In this document: positions 1 to 13,620 of the stretch, in pieces
Layout: each line of letters starts with the position of its first letter
Position numbering within the stretch: the stretch's first letter is position 1
Source of the DNA: Monarcha castaneiventris obscurior
Taxonomy: Eukaryota > Chordata > Aves > Passeriformes > Monarchidae
DNA length: 64,000 nucleotides
NCBI GenBank assembly: GCA_026261815.1
Contig: JAMPIT010000417.1
Coordinates: forward strand, 7,225,501-7,289,500
Direction: 5' to 3'
Program-made: the position numbers and the translations under genes
The notes under the pieces: generated by a model
What the model saw: the letters and a program-made list of their open reading frames with translations, nothing else
Told to the model about the DNA's origin: nothing
Database searches by the model: none

Positions 1-1496
1 AATCCCCTGCCTTGGAAGCTTAAAACTAGATACCAAAGTATTTATACAAAAGCAGGAATAAATGAACCACAACTCTTCAAGAGTGGTTGGCAGTCGGTGG
101 CTCACCCCTGTGCAGTGTGAATGCCATGGTCAGCTCTGCAGTGCAGGTCTCAGGCTGTGTCCCAGTGCTGATGGTGCAACCTGTAGTGTCCTACACAATC
201 TCGTTCCTTGGATGTTGAGATCACAGCACACCCTCGCTCCTTCCTGCCTAGGCATATCGAAAGGACTGCACACACTTGTTCTCATCTAAACGTGCATCCG
301 GGGCAGGGGTCTGGGCACACAAAGCAGGGCAAACTATGCTGTGGAGCCCTGCCTCAGCTTTGACAGAAATGCTGAGTTCAAGAACTGCCAGCATTCTTGA
401 AAGCCACAGAGTCTCTTGCAAATCCACAGAAGAATTTAGCAACTTCCAAGTTGCTAGCATTTAATCTTTAATAACCTTGATATTTCCCAGTAGGCCTGCT
501 CCCCTGCTTGCAGAAGGTGACAGCTGCCACCTCCCTTTGAGGACAAAGTTCAGGACAGTCCTCCACAGAAGCTGTAGCCAGCCCTTTGCACACAATCTGT
601 TTTTTTCTTCAGGAGGTTTATAGAGCTTCACGGAATTGCAGAAGCTTGGCTGGTAGCGCATTTACCTGCTTAACTGTCTCTGCTGTTCTCAGATATCAAA
701 GGAAATGACTGTTTGGGGGCAGGGAGAAGAATGAAGATGGAGGAGGAGAAAGGATGGAGACAAATTAAATGAAGGTGAATAATCAAAGCAGCCTTTCCTG
801 ATACCAGGTATTCTTTAGGAAAGTTTTGATTGGGTAGGCCTGTAGAAACACTACAAAGTACTAGTATAAGAACTAGAGTCCAGTGAAGAACGAGAGCCCA
901 CAAACCACAAGAGAGGAAAAGGATCAGCACCTATGACATCTCTCAAGCAGAACTCTACTATAAAGAGGTTATATTCATCCACTTCACACCAGGTCCACCC
1001 CATGTAAGAAAGCCAGAAGGCATCAGCTGGCATATATATTGTTACCTAACTGGAAGACCTTTGGATGTGTTTTCTGCTGCAGCTGGAACATGCAGGTGCA
1101 GAGTGAAAATGTCTACCCAAATTTAAGATGCTTAAAGCTTTTGCAAAATGTGTAGATTTGTACAGTTATTTCATGTCTTTCCGTTACTGGAGGGATATTA
1201 TTGCCTCATCTTTGTGTAAAAGGTGGAAAGCAGAGAAAAGAGAGCATTAAAACCCTGTCTCAAATGAGATGTCTGGTAGGACATTTGCAGTTCCTGTTAA
1301 AGGACACAAAATATCTACCTTTAAATCAGTTCATTAAGCAATTCAAATTCCCTACTGTATCAACTGTTTAGTAGTACAAGCAATTACTACACTGGCCTTT
1401 CTATTATCTCTGAGCTCTATTTCTTTCAGCAAGTAATTATTGAAGGCAAGATTTCCTTCACTTGCACATTCTCAAATCAAGGGATAAACTTAAAAC

Positions 1497-1514
1497 TTTT
1501 TTTTTTTTTTTTTT
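1497..1514. repeat. T homopolymer (18)
   Basis: Run of T on the plus strand. No retrocopy body was recognised on either side. Confidence 0.9.
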
Positions 1515-2921
1515 AAATCCCTAGTCATCCTTGCTGGGTCTGCTTTGTAATCTTTAATGGGATATGGCATATCAGGCTACTGAAGAAATTGCTTACGGAG
1601 AATCTGTGGAAAAAATCTAGCTTTCTGAAAGCGAGCTCCGGTTAGCAGCGCATGAAGAACAACACGGTGTGTGCCTATAATGAAAGTAAATCAGCAATCA
1701 AGAGGAAATGGCAGTTCAGGTCTGTCCAAACCGCAGGTGCAGGGACTCACATGGCATCAGCTTGTGCAGCCCAGAATTACATTGCAGCTATTAGAAGAAA
1801 CTCCACAGGATCGCTTGTCATCTCCTGCATGACAAATTGAGCTGTCTCCCCATACTCTTTCTCATTATTCTAAAGAGGCCTTGATTTGAATAAAAGCTCT
1901 AAAGTCACATGTAAATTTGTGCTTGGTACTTCTGTAGCCAGAGCACTTCATGAACACCACCAAACTGTGCCACAGAAGATGCAGCTTTGCTACTGCAGCA
2001 GTGCATAAAGTGACATGGGATATTCTGGGTTTGGAGCTGCCAGTGGAAGGTCTGAGAAACTCCTTGCATTGGGGTCTTCTGCATATCAGTCGTGACAAGC
2101 CTGTACCTCTTACAATACCTGTGTTGTCTAGACAAGAAAAAGTGACTGAGAGAAGCTAGTAAGGGTGAGGAGCCACATCAACAGACTCCCTACCATTTAA
2201 ATGAAAGAAGGAAAATATACTACCATATGCTGTATGGCTCTTGGATTTCCGCAGATGGTACCTTCTGTTCCACAGTTGAAAGAAAATGGATTTTACTCAA
2301 ATTTTACACAGGTCCTACAAAATTTGCACACATCCCTTGTAGGAGTAGGTATCCAAGTAGGAGCAGGTATGCTTACTCCTCTTTTTAATTTACCACACTT
2401 GCCCTGCGTACCTACCAGCTGCACACTGTGTTTTATTCTCTGCCATGGTAAGACAGCACAATGCTGTGGGGCAGCCTCTGGATTTATATACAGCTCCTTA
2501 GTCTTTTCAGGCAAGCAGCTTCCAATGATTCTTAGTCTGGGAGAGTTTTCTGTGCAGGCTGGAAATCTCTGCTACCTTTCCTTCTCCACATGGCTCTGAG
2601 TTTGCTAACGATCACATTTAAGACCATTTGGTGCCAGCAGCTAACTTCCAGGGCTGCTCAGTGAGTGTGCTGTATCAGTGTGGGATGAGTGGGTGGAATG
2701 TTTTCTACTGTTTTACTTTTTAGGGGAAAATAGAACTAATCCGGTGGTTTTAACAGTTGTGCTGTCACTGGTACGGACACAGTGATGATGAATAAATTGT
2801 TCAGTCTTGACAAGACCTTCATCAGCAACAGCAAGATTGCTCATTAGATTTCACAGCATACACACTTACAACTACATTCCGTGCATCTATGGTACTGTCA
2901 ACTGATTAGGATATTTCTTAC

Positions 2922-2942
2922 ATATATATATACACACACACA
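2922..2942. repeat. TA/CA microsatellite
   Basis: Alternating AT units pass directly into CA units over 21 bases. Confidence 0.9.
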
Positions 2943-5900
2943 TCTTCTTTGACTTCAAGCTTTGATGTTTGTGGCTTAGTTTATAAACAAACAGGAGCCT
3001 GAATCTTGACATTTTACTTCCCTGCTAATGCATAATACTCTGTACTCTCACTGGAACCTAGTATGTTGAATTGCTCCATTAAGAACCACTGTAGAATAAT
3101 CAGAATAACTCTTTTGCAAGAGGCTGTGCTAAATCAATTTTACTGGTTGATTTTAGTTTATTATTTCCAAACTATGATGGGTATTTGTTTTCATGCCAAA
3201 TGTTTCTGTAAATCACCTGTCTTACGATGTATTAAAGCATTTACAATTGGATAGTTGGAATTAAAAGGAGTTAGATAACTAACCAAAAGTTTCCATGTCA
3301 CTCCACAGTGTGTTACATTAATTAGCAAAAAAATTTATTTTGCCTTTTCAGTAATAACAGGTCCCTTCACATATGCAAAGGCAGCCAGTGTTCAGGGCTA
3401 ACTGTGGGTGGACAAAGAAATGTGCCATTTTACAAATACTTTCAGTGAGGGCCTTGGAACTACCTTCTCAGAAGACAGAACAAACATGTGAGGCATGAGA
3501 TCTTCCTTAACACTGAAATATTTTCTCCAGAAAAAGTTTCAAGGCTATTGTCTAGAGGAGCAGCAGAACATATTTTCTTTAGGAAATAATAATAAAGCAT
3601 ATTCTGTGATCCCGTGGGTGCATAAAAATCTTACAATGAATGTTTTCACCAGGAAAAACCAGCTCTGAATGACTTTCACCTTCTCCTGGGATTCAGTTGA
3701 CCTGATGTCTGTAAGCCATTTACTAACACATGGCATAAATGCCACTAAACTTTAAAAGAGAGTTATTTTTCCTGAAGTTTCTGGAGAGCTTCATTGCTCT
3801 CCTTCTGATATAAAAAAGAATCAAATCAGCTGCTGTCCCTGTTGTCTAACCAGGACTAGCAGACCTGTTTGTTTCACAAGATCACAGGATGATGAATCAT
3901 GAAGAGATGAGAAGCCTGTGTTCAGAAGCTGCAGATTAATTTGCAATAATTGCATCACTTCAGCTCACTTCCTAGAGCATTGATCATAAAACCCCACAGT
4001 AGTGACACCATGCAAGTACTTATTTTTCTCACTCTGAAATACACAAGGAAAATCTTTTTCAGCAAATCAGGCACTGCACTGGAACACCGTAATGGCAATA
4101 CTGGTTCAACAGCTAATGAAAAATTATTCATGAAGGGTTATTTTTATACAGATACTGGATTGCAAACCTGTGGAAAGCATCTATTCTGTTGATGAATTGG
4201 GTTAAAGTTTCACATTTTTTTTGCCAAATGCCATTGCAAGAAAGCTTTCTCAAGGTTTTGGTGGTCAGGAATAATTAGCACCAAACAATCCTCTGATCCT
4301 ATCAAAAATGATTGATAACATCTTAATGCACCGCGAATGGATAAAAATTTTCCTTATCTTGACAGTGGCATACTGACACTGCATAATAAAAATCAACTTC
4401 AATAGTTACAAAGTATTTTTAAAAAGTGTTCAAATTATAAAAAACAATGTGTTTTTCAGGAGCATTCTACCACTCTTGTTTCATAGCTGTGGTTGATTTA
4501 TTTCTTACCATTCTCCCTGTGCTAGTGAGAGTTAAGTAAAATTGCTAAGAGATTCCTATCCTCTAAACTGTATTTACAATTTTCCCATGACAAAGAAACC
4601 CTCACTGTCCTCCTGGACATAAATTTTGCACAGTTCTGTCCTGGCTCAAATGTAATGAAGCCATCAGGGTCTTCCTGTCTGTAACTAAGTTACAGGAAGA
4701 AAGGTCTCCATTTTCTGTAAACACAGACCATTTAGCAGGAGAATAAGACAGTCTAATCCATGGCAATTTAGTTATCTTAAATACAGCTGTTTTATCATAT
4801 TTTTTTAAAGTCAGTAATAAAAGAAAATCCCAGGGAGTGCTAAATCATTCTCAACTTCATCAGAATTCACTAAAAAGAGCCTTTTTAGCAGTACTGCCTT
4901 GTTTCAGAAAGAATCAAGAGTATTGGCATGATAAACTACTATTGCCTTCATGTCACCCTGCACTTAATTTTTCCAAATTGATTTATCTTGAGAAACTGCA
5001 ACAATTACCCGAACACAATGTTTCCTGTATTGTTATGGATTCCCAAGGCATGTTGGAGAGTGATGTGTCCCACTGCTGCACTATATTAATTTTTGTTTTT
5101 CTTTACTTTCCTCTTTCATCAATATTACTACTTCTAGGTAACTTTTTGGCAACAGGGCTCTTTAGACTATACAGCAGTCTGAATACAATTCAAGCCTTTC
5201 CAACCTTGTTGAACTGTACCATATCTGATAAGATGTACATAATTTCATTTATTAGGCAAGGAGATGGCCTTCAAGTAATTTATCTAGCTAAGCTAGAAAA
5301 TTTACTCTCCTAAATTTCTGAACATAAGAGAGGTTTATTGCAATATCCCTTTCTGATGTCATTCAATAGTATTCATTCACCTCTCTCTTTTTAATAAAAT
5401 TGCACAAAATTCTCTGTTGATAGCACTGGAGTTTGAATAAGTCAATAATATATGGGGAGCAATGATTCATTTTCATCTCATTTAATGTATTTTACTTTCC
5501 CCCTACGGGGTCAGTGTCTCTCTGGCTGGAAGTCTGTCGTGGTTTTATTCCACTCGCACATTTCACGCCACGTAAACATCTAAAGTGATCTTAACATGCA
5601 TCATTGGAGGAGACCAAGGAAGAGACTTGGGTCACTCACAAGGCCACCTGGGTTCACTTAGTATTAAGAAACGAGTCCTTAACAGTCACTGTGTATGTAG
5701 GGGGAAGGGAGTGACATCATTATAATATAATACAGTAGCATATGGTTTATCAGCAGGTCAGGCTTTATCCTCTGATCACCCCACTCACGATTCAACAACA
5801 TTTTTTTTTTAAATTTTAGAATGATCTTATCAGTGAGGAAACAAGACTCTTCTGAGTTTAATATCTTAGAATGCCTAGCCCATTCTGAATGCATAGAATA

Positions 5901-6749
5901 AGCATAAACTTAGGATTATAGCCATGTAAACTCTACATCCTGATTAGTTAAGATAGTCTAGCAGTGAATATTTACAGATGAGACACCTTCTCTCCCCATT
6001 TAAGTACAACAGAAGAACTGTCCCTATGAATTGCAATACCAAATCTCATTTTTCTTAGGTAATCCAGCACCAGAATAACAAAACAGAAAATCTTTTTGAT
6101 TCTTGATGTTCTATTAGCGGAAAATAAACCCAGATTTAGCAACTTATGTGCAATTTGCTATAGCGATTGCAATTTGCTGTTCAGCTCAGTTTCCCTTAAA
6201 TTATTCTAAAAACTACTTTAGTAGTTTTTCCCCAGTCTTGGCATGGCACAGCTGGAACAGACACTCGCTGTAGGAATCTCAAGACTCCCTCCTCCAGAAA
6301 TACAAAGGAATTCAACAAGATCTTCTGCTGAGATTCTTTAAAAAAGTAACCTGCCATGGCATAATGGTCCTCAAATGATCATGTAACAGGCAAAAGAGAG
6401 GGGAAAAAAGGGGTTTTGTAGTAGAAAGTGGTCACCAAAAAAGTCCCTTTGGAATCTGCACTGGGGTACATCCCACTTATCATATACAGAAATTATCTAG
6501 GAAAAAACCATATCATGTAATGCCAGACTTTTCTGAGAAGCATAAATAAATCAGATTATTGAAGACAAAGATTGACCAGAAAGAGCTGCCAAAATACTGA
6601 ACAGAAGGGTTATAAAAAGGCAGAGGGGGTACAGTGTAGGTAAAACACCCCCCATGAGGAAAACCAACAACTTTATACACACTGTGAATAGTTTTGAGAT
6701 GACAATCACCCCTTTGAAGCAAGGGCTTGGCATAGTAAGAGAACTGTGA

Positions 6750-7160
6750 AAACATCAGTCCATTGCTCATCAGTGGCCAGAGAGCAAATTTAATGCCATG
6801 ACCAATAAGGAAAGAAACAGAGACCACAGGGGATCATCATTATGCACCTGTACACGTTTATGGTGTGCCCACATTTTGAATATGGCATCATGTTCTGATG
6901 TGTCATTCCCCCCACTCCAAACTATCCCCAGAATCATCTAACAGAACAGTGAAAGCTAGAGATAGGCACCAGACCCCTAAAAACCACAGCTGAAATAGTA
7001 AGTAAGGAATGACTTGAGTACAAAAGCAAACAAGGGTGATATTTAAAAAAACCCCAAAGGGTAGCCCTTTCAGTAAGGTATAGATGATCTGTGGAACTCC
7101 TTGCCAAAGGATGTTATTAACACCAGAAGTTTATCCAGATGCAAAAAGTAACTGAACACG
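6750..7160 (+). mobile_element. Old, diverged CR1 LINE copy (plus strand)
   Basis: Successive blocks match ancient CR1 3' coding sequence in order: GGCCAGAGAGCAAAT, GTTTATGGTGTGCCCACA then TTTTGAATATGGCATCATGT, and ATCTGTGGAACTCCTTGCCA then AAGGATGTTATTAAC. Many indels and no open frame show that it is old. The ends are approximate. Confidence 0.65.
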
Positions 7161-10100
7161 TGTGAGAAATAATCTATTCAGTATCACCATATCTAAAAGC
7201 ACCACCTGTATCTGAGAAAGTCCCTGAGCACTAATGGGGCTGGCTGGTCATCTGGTTTGTCAGGTCAGATGTCCTTCTGGCACAATCCCATTTGTAGATT
7301 ACATCAAAATACATGATCATTTTTATGTTGAGCAACTTACACTCTAACCCATTTGATTAAAACATCCCCCACACCCCATCTGTGACACATTCCCTTTCTG
7401 TGACAGTATTTGCATTTGCTGCCTTGCAGGTGCCACTTCCTGCCCTTCAGAGACAAACCAAACTACTTCTCAAGCAGGGGGCTTAAACAGAAAAGGCGAT
7501 AATATTGCCTCCAACCCAGTTTATGTCACCCTGAATCCTCCTTCCAAGAACAAAAGAAAGACACACAACCCATCTCGCTCCATCCCTGATTGCCTGTGCC
7601 AAAAGATGCCACGACTTCCATCAAAACCCAAAGTCAGGGATCTTTTTTCTCACAGCAGCAAAGCCTCTCTGAAGACCATCTAGCCCATTTCATTCAATGC
7701 CTCTCAATCTCTGGGAAACGCTATAGTGAGCAAAGCAATTCGGAAGCCAGCTTCTTCCTCTCGGGACAGTCTGCAGGCATCTGGCAAATCTCTCTATCCT
7801 TCTCCAGGGCAAGGGGAGCTTACACAGTCAATGCTACATGGATTTCTTAAATCTGTCCACTCCCAGTCTACTTCCTAGGGCTTGCTGGATGAGAATTCTC
7901 TGCTAGCTCAGCTAAGAACATTAGCCCTTCACAGTCTAGTGTCTGTTATCAGCATCACCTTTTGTGCTGTAGGCAATTCTTACCATCTCCCCAGGTGAGT
8001 ACAACATTGAATATGCTAAGTTGCTTCAAGGCAGTTCAGGCTGTCCAGGGTTTAAGTAATCATTATAATTTAAATCATCATTTTTCAACAGTAGGTCTTC
8101 TTAGTAAAGGCTAAAATCTAATCATGAAAATGAGTAACAATCATCTTTAACAGAGCATTTCAAAATCAGGCAACGCATTTGTGTGCATTCACTTAGATGG
8201 TTTTAACTCTGTGCAGAGGCTCTGCTTTACAAATCACAAACCTCTTCAGTTACTGACACTACACGAGCAGCTTCATCGGGGACACAACAAGCCCTTCCTT
8301 GCCCCAGACCCCTTTGTCCTTGAGGGAATTCAAACCTTACAGTTATTTCCAGACATTAAAGATTAAAAATGTTCAAAATGATAGTTTTTAATTTGGCAAA
8401 GCGAGAGAGATGTTCTTAGATCGACACGAAAACAAAAGATGGCTTTGTTTTGTTAGCTGAGCTCAGGAACCGCCTCTTGCTTTCTCCTTGCCACCCCACA
8501 GCATCATTCACCACTGGGGAATGGCAGTGGCACTCAAAGCACTCGTGCTGCTGGAGGAGAAGGCACTCTGCCAGATAAATTTTCATATCCTCCACATGGC
8601 TGTTTTGCAGCACACAGAAAATCATTTCAGAGCATCCCAGGGAGAGTGGCCACTGAAGATGCTGAAAAATGCACTTTATTCCAGTAGAGAGACATTACTG
8701 CCAGCAAGAAAATACTATACATACCAGAATAAAAGAGAAGCCATTACCATAGAAGTAAAGAGAAGAGAAGCTTTTGTCTCACATAGACTGTTTAAAAAAA
8801 GAAAAAAAAAGCATCCTGCATAATTACTGGCACTTGGAAGTACACAGTCAAAAAGCCAACATTGCTTGCTGGAAAAACCCAGTGTAATAGTTTAAATCCA
8901 CGTACATCTGAAATATTTTTGAAATTAATAAATGGATTTTTATTTAGTTAAAGTATGAATATTATTCTCATAGGCACAGCATAATTTAAAAATACTTGAC
9001 ATAATCTCACAAAATGATTGCATCTGATCTGCTTTCTCCTGCAAGTCAGACCAGTGCCTTGTTATGCACTGGTATCTCACATCAGCATCTTACAGCGTGA
9101 CAAGGGCAGATCACTGCCCACAAGGACTCTTTGTCAGGTGTCCTAGTGAAAAGGAGCCATAAAACTTTTAGAAAAGAGACATCATTGCATTCCTCCACAG
9201 GCAGGGAATGACGCCTGCTTCAGACACGCTCCTGCATCCCAAAGAAGAAATATTCTGAACAGTAATAAATGACTGAAGGGTTATTTCAAGCCAGCATAAT
9301 TAATTAGCTCAGAGGCTGAACGCATCCCCAGTTGGCCCTAGGAGGTAGAGGAGGATATAAAGGCAGTGTTCCCACTTGCACAGTTAGTCTTTAGTGTAAG
9401 CTTGTCATTGGGTTGCAAGGCGGTGCTCACAAGAGTGGTGTAGGAGATAAAACTCACAGGTGGAGAGGGAGAGGAAAACATCCATGACTCCTGAAGCCAG
9501 CAGCTGCTCTGCCTGCAAATCTGCACCTCGATAAGCTACTGTTTAGTATGCTGTGGGCTGGGTAAGTGCTTTCTGGGACATGGGTGAGGCCAAAATCAAG
9601 CCTGAGACTGTGCCAAGATCAGTGTGACAAGTGAGACCATTGTGCTTAGACTTTCCGAGGATTTCTTTTTTTTTCTATAGGTGAATGGCTGTTCTGAGAA
9701 ACAGAAACCAAATCCTCATTAAATCTGTAGGCACTTTTGCTGACAGCAGCTCCCATTTAACTCTCAGCCCTCTTTCCCCTATTCTGATACCCTCAGGCTC
9801 CCCTTAAGAGATGAATGTTTCATTGCTCTCCAGTGACAGGCCCTCAATCCCACAGCTGTCACCAGTTGGTGGAGCAGCTCCACCTCTGTCAAACCGCACA
9901 CTCCACCCTGGAGGTTACAAAACTCCATCTGAAGGAGCCTGCGAGAGCTCCCTCCTTCCACCGAGAGGAGCAGCTCGAAGGTTTCTGCTGAGGCCACTGC
10001 TAGTGTGTTGTCTAAAGCTTTTTGCATTTATAAAATATGACTCCTGCGAAAGGTATGTCTGATGAGGATTTGGCCTCCCCTCTCCCTAAACAAAAAGCTG

Positions 10101-13100
10101 CCCGAATTAAATCCAAGTAATGCTCATTTACAGGGCAGGACACGGGGATCTAGTGATACACAAAAGATGAAGAGCAAACGAGCAGAAAGATAATTATCCT
10201 GATTCTAGCCCCCGTCTTCATTTTCTGGTAAAGCAACAAGCCAGATGTGGTGGCGCAAAAAAACCCCAAAGCCAGCCTGTTCTTCTGCAGCACACACAGT
10301 TTCCCCCTTCTCATGTAAAATTACTGGCAAATATTTTTGTTCAACATTAATCTTTCTCCATGACCCAATTTCTACCTCCTCCACAATTTAGGATATTTTG
10401 GCAGATGCCTGTAATTTTTATGAATTAAAGTAAATGTCAGAAGGAAAGCTGCTCCTCCCATTCCTCTCAAAGAGCTGGAAATAAAACCCCATGTCTAAGG
10501 TTATAAAGCTCAAGTCTCCATTTTGGAAAATTGCTAGAACAAGTTTGCTTAGCAGCTCCATATTAAAAAATGTTTCCAGAAGAGTTTCTGAATTTCCTCA
10601 AACTAAATCAAAGACCAACACAAGCTATATCCCAATATCGTTTTTGCAAATGCTTTTTCCCATAGCAGCCTCAGTCTGCACACTCATTTTAACACCAGTG
10701 CCTTAATATTTTATACCTTTTCAGATAGATTTGTTACTGTAGAATTCTTGAAACAGAATTTTTGAAGCCAAGCTTGTTGCAAGCTGAACTAACTGTATTG
10801 CATTGATCCCAAACCTCAAGAAGGGTAAGGAAAGAAAATTATTTCATGGTTGGAGGTGCAAAACCACAGAAACAGGTGTAACTTCATACCCATTCTTAGG
10901 AATCTCAGGGGGTAGAGGTGGACTCTCTCTCATCAGCCCCTCTTTTCTTCTTTTTCTAGTTTTCCTCCAAGCCAGCTATTGCTCCACAAAATACAAGGAA
11001 GATGGCTTCCCCCAACTGGACAAGAACCTTGTATACTTTAACTGTTTGCCCTTTACAAGCAGCAATTTTCTCACTATGAGTACTTTCTGAGATCCATAGC
11101 AGTCTTCTTCTGATGCCTGCAAATGATTCCCATGGCCTGACTTCAGCAGATTTTTATTAGGAGGGATAAAATACTTAGCAATAGGGAAAAGAGGAAACGT
11201 TAAAAGAAATAAATGCTTCCCCAGACAATGTGATGGGACAGAAGGGCACTGAGCCAACCAAGAATCACAGCTCTGCAAGTTACCTTGGGGGTTTTTCTTC
11301 CCTTCTGTCCTTAACGTAGTGAACCTTGTATGCAGCCCTTGCTTTGGAGCTCTCAGAGGAACTGACCAGTTTGGGGTCTCTCAAGACACTATGGGGGACA
11401 AATTATTAGAGCAATGACATATCTTTTTTCTACATAACTGTGGAACATAACTTCTAAAAGCTTTCAAAGAACAGAGGTCACATTTTGAAATATAACACAT
11501 TTTGAATTTCTCATTAATAGTGTTGGGCAACAACTTCTGAAAAAAAACAGTCAGTCTGCAATACCAGATGAACACTTCTAGTCTCAAGATTAATTACGTT
11601 AATGGTCTAAGCAAAACTAATCTCCTCTAACCCAGACAAATTAGTGTTTCCATGTGGCTCATTAATCCCTGCTTCTTCATCTGAAGAGGCCATGTTGCAG
11701 AGTACCAATATATGCAAAAGAACAGCATACCAGCAATATCTCAGATTGGAAGTGCTGAAAACAGCAGAAGCATTACCTGGTTTGATCTAGACATCTAATA
11801 GCATTTTGTGCTCCACCTTTCATTTACCCATGACTCGCCCCTGCCAGTTGAAAGAAGCCTGGAGTACACCACCAAATGCTCTGATCTTCTGCAATCCCAT
11901 TAAGAACAGAAACGGAAATGTAATGAAAAGCTATGTACTGCACCTTCCATCACAGAAAGCTGCTGCCACCATGACAAAGGAATAAGGAACCACCATCTGT
12001 AAATCTAATGACCTTGCCACTTACATTCATTCATTAATAATAGTTAAGGGTCATCTCGCTGACAGACCTTTATGTATGGTTTCAGTCAAAGGAGACAACT
12101 GAAGAAACTTTTTCTTAACCCTTTCAGCCTTTCTTCAGAGGTTGGACTGTCCTGTCCCTGGCCAGCTCACCCAGGTACAACTCCTTGAGCAAAGGAGCAG
12201 CCCAGCACTGAGCTCAGGTTCACCTCCAGCCAACTGCTGCCAACATTTTGTGCCTGTGTACACTGAGATTGTGCCTGGGTTATACTCCTCAGCTGTCAGT
12301 ACCAATGCAAGCAATAAGCATGGGACCACAAAGTTCAGTATAATTAAGTTACACTTCTGGTAATTCTCAGTTTAAAATGACTTTACTCCTCTCTCAAGGT
12401 GTTTGATCCCTGAGGCCTGAAATCCTCAGTGTGGGTGCCACCGCTTGCAAATCAATTGTTACTGTCAGATATTATATTGATTCCTGTGGTGCAGTGCCTA
12501 TGAGCAGCAGAAGCAAAAGTGCCAATTTCAATTACTAAGCAAAACAGAAGATTTCTTTGTGATTAGATGTCAAGAGGAAGATTACCACTAGCTACATTGG
12601 AAAAAAAATCCAATGTCCTTACTTTGCAAAAAGGACAGAAATGTATACAGATTTCTACACTGGATATATCCAGCTATATTGTTCGTTTTTCCACATTATT
12701 GAAATAAATGGTAAATGTACATATAAAGACATAAATATATATATATATAGATATACTATATATACCCACAGGGTTATGCCACAACATACCCATCTGAACG
12801 AATTCAGACCAGAGACAGAAGTGTAACAGGGTGATTTTCTCTTGAACTCCCCTGTGCTACACAAATTTTGGTGAATCAACCACATTCTTTTAATGCCCTC
12901 CATCATCTCTGTGCCATCACTGGCATCACTGAATTTAACTTGACAAAGCACTTCCATGTGGGAAGTATATCCCATTATATACCCTGGAGATGAGTAGAGC
13001 TGAAAGAATAGGTCCAAGAACAACATGGCTGGGTGTCCTTTGGCAAAGAGGAAAACATGTCTAAATCTTAGGCCTCTGATGTCACCCTTTCTCAAAGGTC

Positions 13101-13169
13101 AACCCACACTAGAAGAACCACATCATCTCCTGGCAAAGAATTGAAGAAAAATTTCTTTTTTCCCCCCAT
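7161..13169. other. Intergenic, no gene seen
   Basis: No open frame longer than about 150 codons and none with recognisable protein content. A TA-rich tract lies at 12734-12765. Nothing else was recognised. Confidence 0.65.
12734..12765. repeat. TA-rich simple repeat
   Basis: Interrupted TA dinucleotides over about 32 bases. Confidence 0.85.
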
Positions 13170-13620
13170 GTTTTGGCTGCTTCTCCCACTGACATTTTTT
13201 CAGCCCTAGCTGTGCCAACAGTGATGACCTTCCCTTCAGAGCCCTCTTTCCCAATGTCTGTGCTCAAAGGCCCGTGTCGCACCGTGCAACACACAGACTG
13301 CTGCAATGAGCCATCAGCAACCAGCCCTGACGATGGCTCCCCTGAGGAGGGGACAGCAGCAGTACAGGTTGGAACAAAGCCTCGCTGCCCTGGGCACGGT
13401 GGGCACTGCTCTCATTGACATGTGCAGATGTGGCACAGGGCTGTTCAGCTCCCTGTTCCCTCTGGGCCTGCCCGGCCTGCAGCCGGGACATGACTGCCGC
13501 CCACACGGGCCTGGCTTCCTCAGAGGTGACAACTACCGGGACACCCGCGGAGACCGCTGTGGCTCCACGTTCCCCTCACAGATAGCTCCTGTCTGTGGTT
13601 TAATCTACCTGGGGTAGCCT
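13170..13620. other. GC- and CpG-rich block of unknown nature
   Basis: About 450 bases, noticeably richer in G+C and CpG than the flanking AT-rich DNA (for example 13440-13570). Overlapping short reading frames occur on both strands but none resembles a known family. It could be an unannotated exon or promoter of a non-coding transcript, or a local composition fluctuation. Confidence 0.4.

Larger units (their letters stand above)
1..6749. other. Intergenic, no gene seen
   Basis: AT-rich, with stop codons in all frames at short intervals. The longest open frame (4837-5313 plus, 158 codons) has no domain, no codon bias and no neighbouring exon, so I regard it as chance. A T homopolymer is at 1497-1514 and a TA/CA microsatellite at 2922-2942. 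Confidence 0.7.

Noticed and set aside
4837..5313. Plus-strand open frame of 158 codons
   Set aside because: No family resemblance, AT-rich sequence with no splice context or neighbouring coding signal.
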